The notes: generated by a model not told the origin, from the letters alone. A stretch of 64,000 nucleotides of DNA from Planctomycetota bacterium (GCA_021776785.1 JAJFFF010000054.1:1-64000); one strand, 5' to 3'. Counted from the first letter of the stretch, positions 12,801 to 21,507 are shown. Translations and numbers: made by a program.

Positions 12801-13033
12801 GCTTGCTCGCGGCGCCGGCGCCGACTTTCGCTGCGATGGTCGCGCGCGGCGAGGTTGCGGACGACGCGCACCAACCAAGGACGCAGCGGCGCGCGGCTGT
12901 TGGGAGGCCGGCGCAACGCGGCGAGGCATGCCTCCTGGACGACATCGTCCGCGCGCGCGGCGTCGTGCGCGAGCTGGCGGGCCAGCGCCCGAATGCCGGC
13001 AGCATGGTGAGCGAGGTTGTGCGCGTCCATCAT
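9857..13033 (-). CDS. ECF sigma factor fused to a membrane anchor and carboxypeptidase-regulatory-like repeats
   Basis: 1058 residues. Residues about 10-160 are an ECF sigma factor: region 2 (DDVVQEACLAALRR, PWLVRVVRNLAARDHR) and region 4 (LLRYFEGLAVREVARRMDVP, then AARIHRGLAQLRGRL). A transmembrane helix follows (about 192-212, ITVIAVALVLALTWWV). The remaining 840 residues are secreted beta-sandwich repeats of the carboxypeptidase-regulatory / collagen-binding B type, each with phrases such as GVVRDPTGAPIAGARV. One chain therefore joins a DNA-binding transcription factor to an outside sensor region without a separate anti-sigma. The start is 38 bases from the divergent pyrE. Its stimulus is unknown. 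Confidence 0.88.
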   Translation of the reverse strand: MMDAHNLAHHAAGIRALARQLAHDAARADDVVQEACLAALRRPPNSRAPLRPWLVRVVRNLAARDHRSESRRRRREQAVARKEGTTSTSEAVARAELYERLMAHVLDLDEPYRETLLLRYFEGLAVREVARRMDVPAGTAAARIHRGLAQLRGRLDAESTRPGAWAPLLLPLAALPGTAKTMWIGAFAMSAKKITVIAVALVLALTWWVTRDSATPTKSERAGRAADRVDAHDNSEQRLGGEAPLAAIDLDLDVHGVVTNAAGHAVPGAIVKTSWHPWQLAGIWFGHRFPESKSGPEAVADPKGRFRIRLRRGQQVHLTASAAGHRSRTVCDVLAGQKVAIVLGGAVSTRIRLIDLKGRAIAGCSVRLSRIDRYASERNFIERRGTTDGMGWVLFAGLPPGAWGSLDAGLRNADNYPVQNIAFPQEGTAEYTVRLRRGRTITGVVRDPTGAPIAGARVGASWTMRHHVLTNARGEFALPHWSGGWKIHASAQGYSRANAIVGLRQVLELTLARASRARGRILDAAHQPVAGALLVVQGRGGSEIKALEDTTTDATGAFTFQSLAAGLGHTLTITAPGHGRTVLDFDAAPAGERRDLGDLVLPRPLRIEGRFETEVGAPIADAYVALTGHNTDRARMRPDAPPLDRGTYMLGCRTDHAGRFRFPDLAPGKYVVTAYSLGSKDAVRDVELQNDENSIRLVRVGSRTIRVTVVDTHREPVFGISVSLELKDQWSISTPTDVRGVVEFVVDQEPHRVRLFDMQTRYVIPPPRDVALGETDLTLVVEPCGRVRGIVLDLNGKPLAQAAMRVLHNGTPYSQGPSSAFSDTDGRFSLLTPQNGRVDIILTGTVNRIEGVNTSDPTPFGGTLRNVPDGAEGLILQARPIRNERTLKAVVLDPDGQPVSGAQVFVQHLGKLVPGANVLTDKRGRANLTALPNADVVVYGKGLPSRHPGADRWLRAQAWPVLPNGQEVTLRIVRAAIVGGQVVNAKREPIGALFASLYEDAQFLRGTICDKDGKFEFRVRADRKFPLRVVIQKPGVTGFAESKAMPDKLLVIEFPPPE

Positions 13034-13057
13034 GGGTAGATTCCCGTGGCCATCGGT

Positions 13058-13063
13058 TATGTT
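13058..13063 (+). promoter_or_regulatory. -10 box TATGTT for pyrE
   Basis: TATGTT ends 8 bases before the pyrE ATG in the 38-base space shared with the divergent sigma-fusion gene. With so little room both promoters must overlap. Confidence 0.45.
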
Positions 13064-13071
13064 GCACGGTC

Positions 13072-13626
13072 ATGACCGAAAAACGCCAGCACCGACTTCA
13101 TACTGCGCTAAAAGAGCGCGCTGTTCAGTTCGGGAAGTTCACGCTTGCGAGCGGAGCGACTTCGGACGTGTACGTCGATGGGCGGCTGTTCACGCTGACC
13201 GCGCAGGGCGCGGAGCTCGCCGCCGCAATGCTCTGGGAAAAGATCGCGCCGCTAGGTGCCGACGCTATCGGTGGTCCGTCGATGGGCGCGGATCCGATCG
13301 TCGGCGCCCTGCTCCACTACGCGGGCACCAAGGGAATCGCCATGAACGGCTTCTTGGTCCGCAAGGAGCCCAAGAGCTACGGGACCAAGAAGTGCGTGGA
13401 AGGTCCGCGGCCCGACAAGGAGCGCCCGAAAGTCGTCGTGGTCGAGGACACGTTCACGACGGGCGGTTCCTGCATGAAGGCCGTCAAGCGCGTCCGCGAG
13501 GAGTGGAATGCCGAGGTGATCGCAGTCTTCGGCATCGTCGATCGCGAGGAGGGCGCCGCCGGCGCGTACGCCGCGGAGGGCATCCCGTTCGAGACGCTGG
13601 TGACCCTAAACGACCTGCGTTCGTAA
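13072..13626 (+). CDS. pyrE: Orotate phosphoribosyltransferase
   Basis: 184 residues from the ATG at 13072; a longer open frame exists upstream but is antisense to the sigma gene. It converts orotate and PRPP to orotidine 5'-phosphate in pyrimidine synthesis. The N-terminus reads FGKFTLASGATSDVYVDGR, the typical substrate-binding loop; FLVRKEPKSYGTKKCVEG is the catalytic loop region; VVVVEDTFTTGGS is the PRPP-binding motif. It is not beside other pyrimidine genes. Confidence 0.93.
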   Translation: MTEKRQHRLHTALKERAVQFGKFTLASGATSDVYVDGRLFTLTAQGAELAAAMLWEKIAPLGADAIGGPSMGADPIVGALLHYAGTKGIAMNGFLVRKEPKSYGTKKCVEGPRPDKERPKVVVVEDTFTTGGSCMKAVKRVREEWNAEVIAVFGIVDREEGAAGAYAAEGIPFETLVTLNDLRS

Positions 13627-13656
13627 CGGCGTAGGGTTCATCGGGCGTGCGGCGGC

Positions 13657-13662
13657 TACACT
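13657..13662 (+). promoter_or_regulatory. -10 box TACACT, leaderless start of the 13669 gene
   Basis: TACACT ends 6 bases before the GTG start. No Shine-Dalgarno is visible. Confidence 0.5.
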
Positions 13663-13668
13663 AGCGGC

Positions 13669-15867
13669 GTGCGTGGCACCGTTTGGATCCTCCTACTGAC
13701 GGCGTTCGCCCTCGGCGACGTCGTTTCCGTCAAGGGCTCGAAGAAAGTTCAAGGGCGGATCGTCAGCGAGGACGACCAAAAGGTGGTCGTCAATATCTAC
13801 AATTCAACCCTCGACGATGCCGTGCTCGGGCGCGTTGAGATCCCGCGCGCCAAGGTCAAATCGATCAAGCGCACGTTCCCCGCGCCGCGCCATGAGTTCC
13901 AGCGCAAGTTGCGCGACGCGATGGCGGTGCGTGGAAATGGCGGTGGTGCGATCGACTCCGGCCTTGATTCGTTTGACGAGGATGGCGAGGATCGGGACGG
14001 CGCGGGAGACGGCGAGGCGCGCGACAGCGAACGCAAGGCGCGCAGTGCTGCTTGCCTCCAAGTGGCGGAGTGGTGCGCGGCGAACAAACTCAAGAAAGAA
14101 CGCGTGTACGCGTTGGAGATGGCGCTGCGGTTTGACTACAGCAACGCCGCCGCGCGCAAACAACTCGGTTCGAGCGCGCCGAAGCGATCGTTTTTCGATC
14201 AGAAAAAACTTGCAGGGGACTATCTGAAGTCCGAAACGCCGGAGCGCGTTTGGCGGGAGATCAAGACCGACTCCCGCTTTCCGTACACGCGCCTGCAGTT
14301 GGACCGCGCTCGCCGTTCGTTGGGGCAAGCGAAGGGGTATCAGGAGCATCGACCACTCGCGATGCGCGCGGACAAGCTCGAAGCGGGCGCAAAGTACACG
14401 TTGTTTGTGCCCGCCGGTTACGACCCGCTCATTCCCACGCCGCTTGTGATCGGACTGCACGGAGGAGGCGCCGGCGGGGCCGACGGCAAGCTCGTCGTCG
14501 GCAGCGGTGAAAAGGCGATGCCGTTTTATCAACGACAGTGCCAAAAGCTTGGTTGGATCTGCGCGTGTCCGAACGCTGTCCGCGCCGGCTGGGGCCAACG
14601 CCTCAACAATGACGTGATCGACGCCTTGCTTGACGAGTTGCGCGCCCTCTACCACATCGACGAGGCTCGCATCTATCTCATCGGGCACTCGATGGGCGGC
14701 GGCGGGACGTGGGCGCAAGGCGACCGCCTCGCGGAAACGTGGGCGGCGGTCGCGCCGGCGGCTTCGTTCGGCGTGCGCGGCATCTCGCGCTTGCAAAAAA
14801 CAGGAACGGGATTTTACGTCTATCACAGCGACGACGATCCCCGCACCCGTGTGGGCGGCGTGCGGCCGCACATGCTCAACCTGCCCGGAAGCGGTGCGGA
14901 TTTTGTGTATTCGGAGCTGAAGGGCCGCGGGCACAGCTTTCCAGGCCATGTCGTTGACGCGATCTTCGAGTGGTTTTTGCCGCGGACGGTGTCGGTCGGG
15001 CGGGGCCGTCCGAAACCGTCGGTTCGGCCGATCTCGTCGTTTGCGCGCAAACCGTCGCGCGACGAGAAGAAGTACCTACCGGACCTGAGCACGGGGATCG
15101 GCGACGAAGAGGGGCCGTCGTTAAGCTCGCTTCTCAAAAAGCTCCGCACCGGCGGCGGCGTCGCCAAACAGGTCGTCGCCGCACTCGTCGCGCACAAGGA
15201 CCCCAAGACGAACGCGCGCACCGCTTCGGTGTTGCTCAAAGCGCAAACGCCGGATGTGCGCCGCTACGCCGCCCGCGTGTTGGGCGGTCGCAAGGCGACA
15301 GCGCAGATCGATACGTTGGGGCGCGTGCTGTTGATCGAATCGGATAGCGATGCGCTCCTCGACCTGCTTGCGGCTCTGGGAGAGATCGACGACGCGGCGG
15401 CGAGCCGGGACGTGTTGAAGTTTCTTAAGTTACGCGTGGACTATCTGCACAAGCGGGCACAAAACGGCCGCGTCGATAACAGCGATTGGTCCACGATTCT
15501 TCCGACATTGGCGCGCGCGTGCACGCTACTCGGCGGCTGGAAATCGGAGCGCGCGGGACGGGCGATCGCGGAGCAGGTCGTGGACCGTGTTTTCCTCGGC
15601 AATGTGACCGTGATCTACGACCGTCAAAATCAGCAACCGCTGCCGGTCGGACGTGCGTTGGCGCGCGCTGCCACGCAAGCGTTGGTGCGCCTTGGCGACC
15701 GCTCGGTCGTGGACGTGTTGCAGCGGGCGCAGAAAGCGACGGCAGGCAACGGCCAGCCCGATATTCGTGCCGTACAGGGCTACGTGTCCGTGATGGGCGC
15801 GTGGCTGCGCGATGCAGCGATTCGGGGCCACGTCGAGACGGCGTTGCGCGACCTGTCGGGTTCGTAG
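13669..15867 (+). CDS. Secreted esterase/depolymerase-like alpha/beta hydrolase with HEAT-like C-terminus
   Basis: 732 residues from GTG. A signal peptide (about 1-17) leads into a small beta domain (about 18-67, VKGSKKVQGRIV...IPRAKVKSI) also seen in the protein at 48164. The hydrolase (about 240-450) begins YTLFVPAGYDP; the oxyanion/nucleophile motifs are GLHGGGAGG and GHSMGG (Ser about 340), and GRGHSFPGH supplies a likely catalytic His (about 424). This resembles polyhydroxybutyrate depolymerase/feruloyl esterase relatives. The last 230 residues are helical, HEAT-like repeats. The natural substrate cannot be read from sequence. Confidence 0.8.
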   Translation: MRGTVWILLLTAFALGDVVSVKGSKKVQGRIVSEDDQKVVVNIYNSTLDDAVLGRVEIPRAKVKSIKRTFPAPRHEFQRKLRDAMAVRGNGGGAIDSGLDSFDEDGEDRDGAGDGEARDSERKARSAACLQVAEWCAANKLKKERVYALEMALRFDYSNAAARKQLGSSAPKRSFFDQKKLAGDYLKSETPERVWREIKTDSRFPYTRLQLDRARRSLGQAKGYQEHRPLAMRADKLEAGAKYTLFVPAGYDPLIPTPLVIGLHGGGAGGADGKLVVGSGEKAMPFYQRQCQKLGWICACPNAVRAGWGQRLNNDVIDALLDELRALYHIDEARIYLIGHSMGGGGTWAQGDRLAETWAAVAPAASFGVRGISRLQKTGTGFYVYHSDDDPRTRVGGVRPHMLNLPGSGADFVYSELKGRGHSFPGHVVDAIFEWFLPRTVSVGRGRPKPSVRPISSFARKPSRDEKKYLPDLSTGIGDEEGPSLSSLLKKLRTGGGVAKQVVAALVAHKDPKTNARTASVLLKAQTPDVRRYAARVLGGRKATAQIDTLGRVLLIESDSDALLDLLAALGEIDDAAASRDVLKFLKLRVDYLHKRAQNGRVDNSDWSTILPTLARACTLLGGWKSERAGRAIAEQVVDRVFLGNVTVIYDRQNQQPLPVGRALARAATQALVRLGDRSVVDVLQRAQKATAGNGQPDIRAVQGYVSVMGAWLRDAAIRGHVETALRDLSGS

Positions 15868-15947
15868 ACACCGCCTGTTCTCGGTCTGTACAGAACCCGC
15901 AGCCGTTTCTTACGTATTCCCGATAAGACGCAAGGATCCTGTCCGGC

Positions 15948-16907
15948 GTGCCGATTGCGGAGAGAATGAGGCCCATGCTTTTGCGAACCATCCTATGCCT
16001 ATCGCTATGTGCGGTGTTGCTTCCCGCGGAAGAGGACCCGCAAGAACCGCCTCAGAAACCCGCGGCGCCGGCGCTCGATCTCAAAAAGATCTTGTCGGAG
16101 TCAGATGAGTTTCAGGCCAAGCTCAAGTCGTTTGGCATGTCCTATGAGGAAGGCTTGGTGCGTGCCATCGGTGAGGTTGCGTATCGCGGCGGCGGACCGT
16201 GCGAATACCTCGTCAACGTTTATCCCGCCAAAGCTCATGAGACGGTTGTCTTGTTGGACAACGGTCCGTGGAAAGGCGAAGGGCGTCGCCCGCGCCGATT
16301 CTCCAAGGGTCTTGCGATCACCCTCAACAACGCGTTTATCTGCGCCGGGTTCAAGACAGGCAAAGTGTTCTCGTGGGACAACAAGACCGGCGAAGTCTTC
16401 CCGCCGAAGGGCCCGACGGTGTATCTCTACGCCGAATGGACGGACGAGGCCGGCAAGAAACACCGCGCGCTGATGTCGGAATGGCTCTGGAACTTCAAGA
16501 CGCAGTACGTGATGAAGCCTGGCAAGTTTGTCTACACCGGTTCGCAGATGATTGACGAGGGGCCGCCGCACCACAAGAAGTGGTTTGGCGCCGAAGTGGA
16601 CGGGTTGCTTGTCGCGATCATGAATACCTCAACCTCGCTCATCGACAACACCGAAGAAGGCGGCGAGGAGAACGGCGCGTACGAGGCCATTCCCCTCCGC
16701 GTTCCGCCGATCGGAACGCGCGTGACCATCTTGTTTTCCGACAAGAAACTCGACGGCGCGCTTGTGCACAAACCGCTCCGCCTTCCCAAGGAAGTCTTTG
16801 AGGCGAGAAAACGCATCGCGGCCGAAAAAGCGGCAGCCGAAAAAGCCGCCGCCGAAAAAGCCAAAGCCGCCGCCGCCAAAGAAAAAGGGACCACGGGCGA
16901 CAAGTGA
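15948..16907 (+). CDS. Secreted protein of unknown function
   Basis: 319 residues from GTG 15948, which lies 7 bases after a -10-like GATCCT (15935-15940). An ATG at 15966 is an alternative that leaves the signal peptide intact (MLLRTILCLSLCAVLLPAEE). The body is a mixed alpha/beta region with no motif I recognise; it has YVMKPGKFVYTGSQM and a Glu-rich EEGGEENG stretch. The C-terminal 35 residues are an Ala/Glu/Lys helix of repeated AAEKA units ending in a charged tail. The next gene overlaps its stop (GTGA). Confidence 0.7.
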   Translation: MPIAERMRPMLLRTILCLSLCAVLLPAEEDPQEPPQKPAAPALDLKKILSESDEFQAKLKSFGMSYEEGLVRAIGEVAYRGGGPCEYLVNVYPAKAHETVVLLDNGPWKGEGRRPRRFSKGLAITLNNAFICAGFKTGKVFSWDNKTGEVFPPKGPTVYLYAEWTDEAGKKHRALMSEWLWNFKTQYVMKPGKFVYTGSQMIDEGPPHHKKWFGAEVDGLLVAIMNTSTSLIDNTEEGGEENGAYEAIPLRVPPIGTRVTILFSDKKLDGALVHKPLRLPKEVFEARKRIAAEKAAAEKAAAEKAKAAAAKEKGTTGDK

Positions 16908-17749
16908 GCGCCACGGCCGTAGACCGAGTGCGTGGATGCGTGGATCGCATGCACGCGCGCTTGGAACGCGTGCGCTTAGGCGCAGGCGCGGCGCGGGGCG
17001 CTCTTTACGGAACCGGCGCGGGCATCTTGTGGATGGCCGTCACCAAGTGGTGGCTCGTGTCGTGGGCACCCGAACTTGCGTGGGGGATGCCGCTCGCCGG
17101 CGCCCTCGTCGGATGGGTGTTCGCGATCTTGCGGGGGCGCGCCGTGACGACAGCCGAGGCTGCTTTGTACCTCGACGCGAAGTGGGCGACGGCGTGCCGC
17201 TTCGCGACGGTGGCCACGCGGGAAGGCGCGGCGATCGACCGCATTGCGGCCGAGCTTGCGATCCCTTCGCGGCTGCCCGCCGTGCCCTTGCCTCGCGTGT
17301 TTCGAGTGGTGCCCGCCGCGGTTTTCGCGCTGGTCGTGATGCACTGGCTTCCCGCTCCCACAAGCGCGGCGCCGGCCGACGAGTCGGAGCGCTTGGCGCG
17401 CGTCGCCGTGACCACGCCCGGCGCAAGCGGCACCACCGCGGCGAACTTGCCGCAACCGACGGACGCGTCCACCGTGGATCGCAAACGGATGGCGTCGCCG
17501 GAGCACCGGGCCGAGATGGAGCGGGCGATTCTTTCGCTCGTGCCGCGTCCCGAAGACCGGGCTCGCGCGCAGCGTCAACTGGCCGCCGCACAGTCCGGCG
17601 ATGCGGAAGCGGCGCGCGCCTTGGAAGAAGAGCTCCGGCGCATTCTGGAGGGCGCGCGTGACGGCGCGTCCGTGCACGCGGGCGCCATCTATCCCGACGA
17701 GGCCGAGTTCTTGCGCGACTATCGGGCAGCTCTGGCAAAGGAGAAATGA
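16904..17749 (+). CDS. Predicted inner-membrane protein, unknown
   Basis: 281 residues from a GTG overlapping the previous stop. Hydrophobic segments occur at about 27-48 and 60-76 (MPLAGALVGWVFAIL), and again at about 130-150 (VVPAAVFALVVMHWLPA); the layout resembles an integral anchor with an Ala/Arg/Glu-rich soluble C-terminal half. No catalytic motif is seen. It sits between a secreted protein and the inositol-phosphate-synthase-like enzyme, sharing 4-base overlaps with both, so the three are probably one transcript. Confidence 0.65.
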   Translation: MSATAVDRVRGCVDRMHARLERVRLGAGAARGALYGTGAGILWMAVTKWWLVSWAPELAWGMPLAGALVGWVFAILRGRAVTTAEAALYLDAKWATACRFATVATREGAAIDRIAAELAIPSRLPAVPLPRVFRVVPAAVFALVVMHWLPAPTSAAPADESERLARVAVTTPGASGTTAANLPQPTDASTVDRKRMASPEHRAEMERAILSLVPRPEDRARAQRQLAAAQSGDAEAARALEEELRRILEGARDGASVHAGAIYPDEAEFLRDYRAALAKEK

Positions 17750-18957
17750 TTGTGAGAGGTAAGACGGGCGTTTGGTTGGTCGGTGCGTGCGGCAACGTCG
17801 GCATGCTGACGATAGTCGGAGCGCGTGCGATCGCCCGTGGACTCGCGGGCCGCACCGGACTCGTTACCGAGCTCCGTGAGTTTCGCGAACTCGGATGGCC
17901 GGGCATCGACCAACTTGTGTTCGGCGGTCACGAAACCGGCGCGCGAACCCTCTACGAAGCCGCCCGTGACTTCTCGCGGCGCGCCGGGGTCATCTCCGAG
18001 TCGTTGTTGCGCGATCTAAAAGACGAACTCGAAACGATCCAGGACGAGATCTGCGCGGGCTACCCGGCGCCACCCGTTCACACCCTGAAAGGACGTCGCG
18101 CCGATCCGGTCGGGCCGCGCGCAACCGTGCGCGCGATCGCCAAAGATATCGACGAGTTTCGCACCCGCCACGGTCTCCAAGAGGTTGTGGTCGTCAACGT
18201 GGCAACCACGGAAGCGCACCCCGCGCCGTGCCCCGAGTGGGAGTCGCTCACCGCGCTGCGCCGCGCGTTGGATGACGACCGCGGCAACGTGTTTCCGACG
18301 TCGATGCTGTACGCCTACGCCGCGCTCGACGCGGGCGATTCGTATGTGAATTTCACGCCGAGCGTCGGCGCGTCGGTGCCGGCGCTCGACGAGTTGGCTC
18401 GCGCTCGCGGTTCGGTGTACGCGGGCCGTGACGGCAAGACCGGCGAGACGCTTGTCAAAACAGCGCTCGCACCGCTTTTCGCCCATCGCAACCTCCGCGT
18501 GCACGCGTGGGAGGGATACAACATGCTCGGCAACCCGGACGGGGCGGCGTTGCGCGACCCCGCGACGAAGGGCGCGAAGACCGACAGCAAGGATCGGTCG
18601 CTACGTTCGATCCTGGGTGAGCAGGCGGGCCACAGCTCCGTGCATATCGATTTCGTGCCGAGCCTCGACGACTGGAAGGTCGCATTCGACTACATCCACT
18701 TCGAAGGCTTCTTGGGCGCGAAGATGGCGATGCAGTTCACGTGGCAGGGATGTGACTCCGCACTCGCGGCGCCGCTCGTGATCGACCTGGCCCGTTTGGC
18801 GGCCTACTCGTCGAGCCAAAACGAGTCCGGCGCGCTGTCGCATCTCGCCTGTTTCTTCAAGGACCCGGCGGGCGTTGACGTCCACGCGTTCAGCGAGCAG
18901 TTCGAGATGCTGCGGGCGTACGTTCGTCAGGCGCTGTCGCGCGCGCGGTCGGCCTGA
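17746..18957 (+). CDS. Inositol-3-phosphate synthase family protein
   Basis: 403 residues. The Rossmann start VWLVGACGNVGMLTIVGARAI binds NAD. The GAPDH-like catalytic part contains YAALDAGDSYVNFTPS, a KTGETLVKTALAP segment, YNMLGNPDGAAL, and DFVPSLDDWKVAFDYIHFEGFLG, all typical of Ino1-type enzymes that convert glucose 6-phosphate to inositol 3-phosphate. The ATG overlaps the upstream stop and has GGAG just before it. Its 3' end overlaps the converging VanZ-like gene by 31 bases. Whether the product feeds lipids or solutes is not shown. Confidence 0.88.
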   Translation: MIVRGKTGVWLVGACGNVGMLTIVGARAIARGLAGRTGLVTELREFRELGWPGIDQLVFGGHETGARTLYEAARDFSRRAGVISESLLRDLKDELETIQDEICAGYPAPPVHTLKGRRADPVGPRATVRAIAKDIDEFRTRHGLQEVVVVNVATTEAHPAPCPEWESLTALRRALDDDRGNVFPTSMLYAYAALDAGDSYVNFTPSVGASVPALDELARARGSVYAGRDGKTGETLVKTALAPLFAHRNLRVHAWEGYNMLGNPDGAALRDPATKGAKTDSKDRSLRSILGEQAGHSSVHIDFVPSLDDWKVAFDYIHFEGFLGAKMAMQFTWQGCDSALAAPLVIDLARLAAYSSSQNESGALSHLACFFKDPAGVDVHAFSEQFEMLRAYVRQALSRARSA

Positions 18958-19634
18958 TACGCGGGCCACACGCCCAGCGTTGCGCCGCCTAGAATCGTTG
19001 CGACGGTCGTTAGGCCCGGCGGATCGGGCTGCACCCACGCCACCGCGATGGCTCCGGCGCTGGCGATGACGATGGCCCACCGCGCTCGTGCAAAGCCGCG
19101 CGCGAGCACAGCTCCCACCGCGGCGAGGCCGAACGGAAACGACCATCCGAAGCGGAGGAATCGAATTTCGGTGCGCGCGATCGCAATCGCGAACGTCAAA
19201 CCGGCGAGAAAGAGGAGCGCGCACGAGGCCGGTGTGAGCAGTCGTTTGCGTCGCGTAAGAATCGGCGTCGCGAAAACGAGTCCCAGCAAGACTCCCGCGA
19301 AGTTCGCGACGACGTCGGTAAACGTCGGGAACCGCCAGCGAATCCAAGCCTGACTCGACTCGATGGCGACGCTCAGCGCGAGCCCGCCCGCGGCGGCGAG
19401 CCACCACGGGAGCCGCGCCGAGCGTGCGAGTAGCCCCACCGGCATAAAGAACGCGATGTTCGCCAAGAACTCGAGCAGCGCGTCGGAACGAATGGCGGTC
19501 CACAGCCACGCGCGCGGTACCGTGCGAAGGTGCAAGAACCCGAGCGGGTACAGCGTGATCGCCAAAAGGGCGATCAGCCACACCACAAGCAGCCGACGTG
19601 CGTACCGGGTGGTGATGACGGGAGCTTTTTTCAC
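18927..19634 (-). CDS. VanZ-like membrane protein
   Basis: 235 residues from GTG. Several hydrophobic helices are present, and the VanZ signature appears as LLEFLANIAFFMPVGLL followed by SVAIESSQAWI and TDVVANFAGVLLG. VanZ-like proteins are integral membrane proteins; one gives teicoplanin resistance but most are uncharacterised. It is the last gene of a minus-strand run after an HD-GYP regulator and another VanZ-like gene, to which it is distantly related. Its 3' end overlaps the inositol-phosphate-synthase-like gene. Confidence 0.8.
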   Translation of the reverse strand: MKKAPVITTRYARRLLVVWLIALLAITLYPLGFLHLRTVPRAWLWTAIRSDALLEFLANIAFFMPVGLLARSARLPWWLAAAGGLALSVAIESSQAWIRWRFPTFTDVVANFAGVLLGLVFATPILTRRKRLLTPASCALLFLAGLTFAIAIARTEIRFLRFGWSFPFGLAAVGAVLARGFARARWAIVIASAGAIAVAWVQPDPPGLTTVATILGGATLGVWPAYQADRARDSA

Positions 19635-19659
19635 GGGACGAGCGCGCGGCAGCGCGGGC

Positions 19660-20355
19660 TCATCCTACCGTCGGTGCGGGCGAAGGCGCAGGAGCGTTTG
19701 CGCTTCGTTCAAACGGCCACGTCCCCAACACGACACCGGCCGTGAGGCACAGCAACCACAGCCCGTCCAGCGGCGCGACGGCGGGTCCGCAGAGCATCAG
19801 CACGCCGGCCCAGCACAGGACCGCCGCGATGTGCGGGGGGCGGAACAAACTGCAGGCGGCCATCGATCCGAGCACGCCGTACACGAACGGCAGCATGTAG
19901 AAGAACCGGACGCGCGCGCCGTAGTTTTTGGTCATGTAGATCGAAAACGCGGTGCCGCCGACCAAGAGGGCGATGCGAACGGGGCGCGTCAGGACGCGGT
20001 GTGACAAGTGGAGCAGCGCTTGACTCCACACCACACCCAGCACGGACCCCATCGTGTTGGCGACTAAGTCCCAGCCGCTCGGGCTGCGCACGACGATGTA
20101 CGCCTGCATCGTCTCAATGAAGAGCGAAAAGAGCATGCCGACGGCCACGACGCCGCGCATCGTGAATCCAAGACGCGCGGCGAACACGCCAAGCGGCAAG
20201 AACAACGCTATGTTGGCGTAGAAATCAAAGAGGCCCAGTGGATGGGTCGCCGGGTTGAGCCACGTAAAAGGTAGCGGCTCGCGGACCGGTCCAAACGGCG
20301 CTAAGGTCAGCATCAACGTCGATGCGAACCAAACGATCAGCATGCGACGGTGCAT
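19660..20355 (-). CDS. VanZ-like membrane protein, second copy
   Basis: 231 residues. The pattern FDFYANIALFLPLGVFAARLG, LFSLFIETMQAY and WDLVANTMGSVLGVV is the same VanZ signature as in its neighbour at 18927, but overall identity looks low, so the duplication is old. About six membrane helices are predicted by eye. It begins 3 bases after the stop of the HD-GYP gene, so it is probably cotranscribed with it. Confidence 0.8.
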   Translation of the reverse strand: MHRRMLIVWFASTLMLTLAPFGPVREPLPFTWLNPATHPLGLFDFYANIALFLPLGVFAARLGFTMRGVVAVGMLFSLFIETMQAYIVVRSPSGWDLVANTMGSVLGVVWSQALLHLSHRVLTRPVRIALLVGGTAFSIYMTKNYGARVRFFYMLPFVYGVLGSMAACSLFRPPHIAAVLCWAGVLMLCGPAVAPLDGLWLLCLTAGVVLGTWPFERSANAPAPSPAPTVG

Positions 20356-20358
20356 GAC

Positions 20359-21507
20359 TTAGGGAACCGGCTGGAGTTCTTGCGCGGCGGCGGCTTGCGC
20401 GGCGGCTTCGACGCGCCCGCGCGCGGCGATCAGCTCATCGTCGCTGATTTTCAAGAACTCGGCGACCACGTCCGGGTCAAACTGCGTGCCTCCGCAGCGC
20501 GCGATTTCGTCGCGCGCGTGCTGGATCGGCAGCGCCTCTTTGTACGGTCGTTTCGAGGTGATCGCGTCGTATGTGTCGATCACCGAGAAGATGCGCGCGC
20601 CCATCGGAATCTCTTCGCCCGAGATGCCGTAGGGGTAGCCCTTCCCGTCCCAACGCTCGTGGTGGTAGAGCACGATGTCCGCCGCTCCCTGGAGGAACTT
20701 CACTTTGGCGATCATCTTGTAGCCGATGCGTGTGTGTGAACGCATCGTCTTCCACTCTTCATCCGTGAGCTTGCCCGGCTTGAGCAGGACCGAGTCCGGC
20801 ACGCCGATCTTGCCGACGTCGTGCAACAGCGCGCCGTACGAAATGTCGACGAGCTCTTCCGGCGTAACGCCGATGCGCTGGGCCAGCATGACGGCGTAGG
20901 ACTGCACGCGACGGCAGTGGTGCTTCGTCTCGCAGTCGCGCGATTCGATCGCGGACACCATCGCATCGAGCGTGGCCTCATACGACTCGCGCAGATCGCG
21001 CAGCAAGCCTTCCAGCAACTTCGCCTGCTGCTCGAGTTTCTTGTTCTTGCGAATCAGGTCGATGGTCTTTTCAACGACCTTGTGCTCCAGACTCTTCTTG
21101 TACTGGAGGTTCTCGATCAAGAGGCGACGGCGGTCGAGCGCGCGCCGCACGGACAGGGTGACCTGCGAGATGTTGAACGGCTTGACGACGTAGTCGTAGG
21201 CGCCCAATCGAATCGCGTCCACGGCGACGTCGATGTCGCCAAATGACGTGATCACGATGACGGGCACCTGGTCCGTTAGATCGCCGATGTTCTTCATCAG
21301 CGTGAACCCATCCATGACCGGCATTTTCACGTCGGTCAAAATGAGATCGAACCCGCCGCCATGGATCAGATCGCATGCGACTTTGCCGTTCTCGGCTTCC
21401 GAGACCTGATGCCCCTCGTTCTCCAGGGTCTCCCGGAGAATCTCGCGGATCATCGGCTCGTCGTCGACGGTAAGAATGTGGTAAGGCCCGGTCATCGGTT
21501 GGTCCAT
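20359..21507 (-). CDS. Response regulator with HD-GYP cyclic-di-GMP phosphodiesterase domain
   Basis: 382 residues. The receiver (about 8-125) has ILTVDDEP, the phospho-acceptor in LILTDVKMPVMDG and a KPF motif. A coiled-coil linker (about 130-180) joins the HD-GYP domain, which shows the metal ligands HDVGKIGVPD and HHERWDGKGYPYGISGEEIP, then RIFSVIDTYDAI. Such enzymes hydrolyse cyclic-di-GMP. The C-terminus is Ala/Gln-rich. An alternative ATG start lies 4 codons in. A processive glycosyltransferase gene lies upstream across the tandem repeat, a plausible but unproven target of the signal. Confidence 0.92.
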   Translation of the reverse strand: MDQPMTGPYHILTVDDEPMIREILRETLENEGHQVSEAENGKVACDLIHGGGFDLILTDVKMPVMDGFTLMKNIGDLTDQVPVIVITSFGDIDVAVDAIRLGAYDYVVKPFNISQVTLSVRRALDRRRLLIENLQYKKSLEHKVVEKTIDLIRKNKKLEQQAKLLEGLLRDLRESYEATLDAMVSAIESRDCETKHHCRRVQSYAVMLAQRIGVTPEELVDISYGALLHDVGKIGVPDSVLLKPGKLTDEEWKTMRSHTRIGYKMIAKVKFLQGAADIVLYHHERWDGKGYPYGISGEEIPMGARIFSVIDTYDAITSKRPYKEALPIQHARDEIARCGGTQFDPDVVAEFLKISDDELIAARGRVEAAAQAAAAQELQPVP

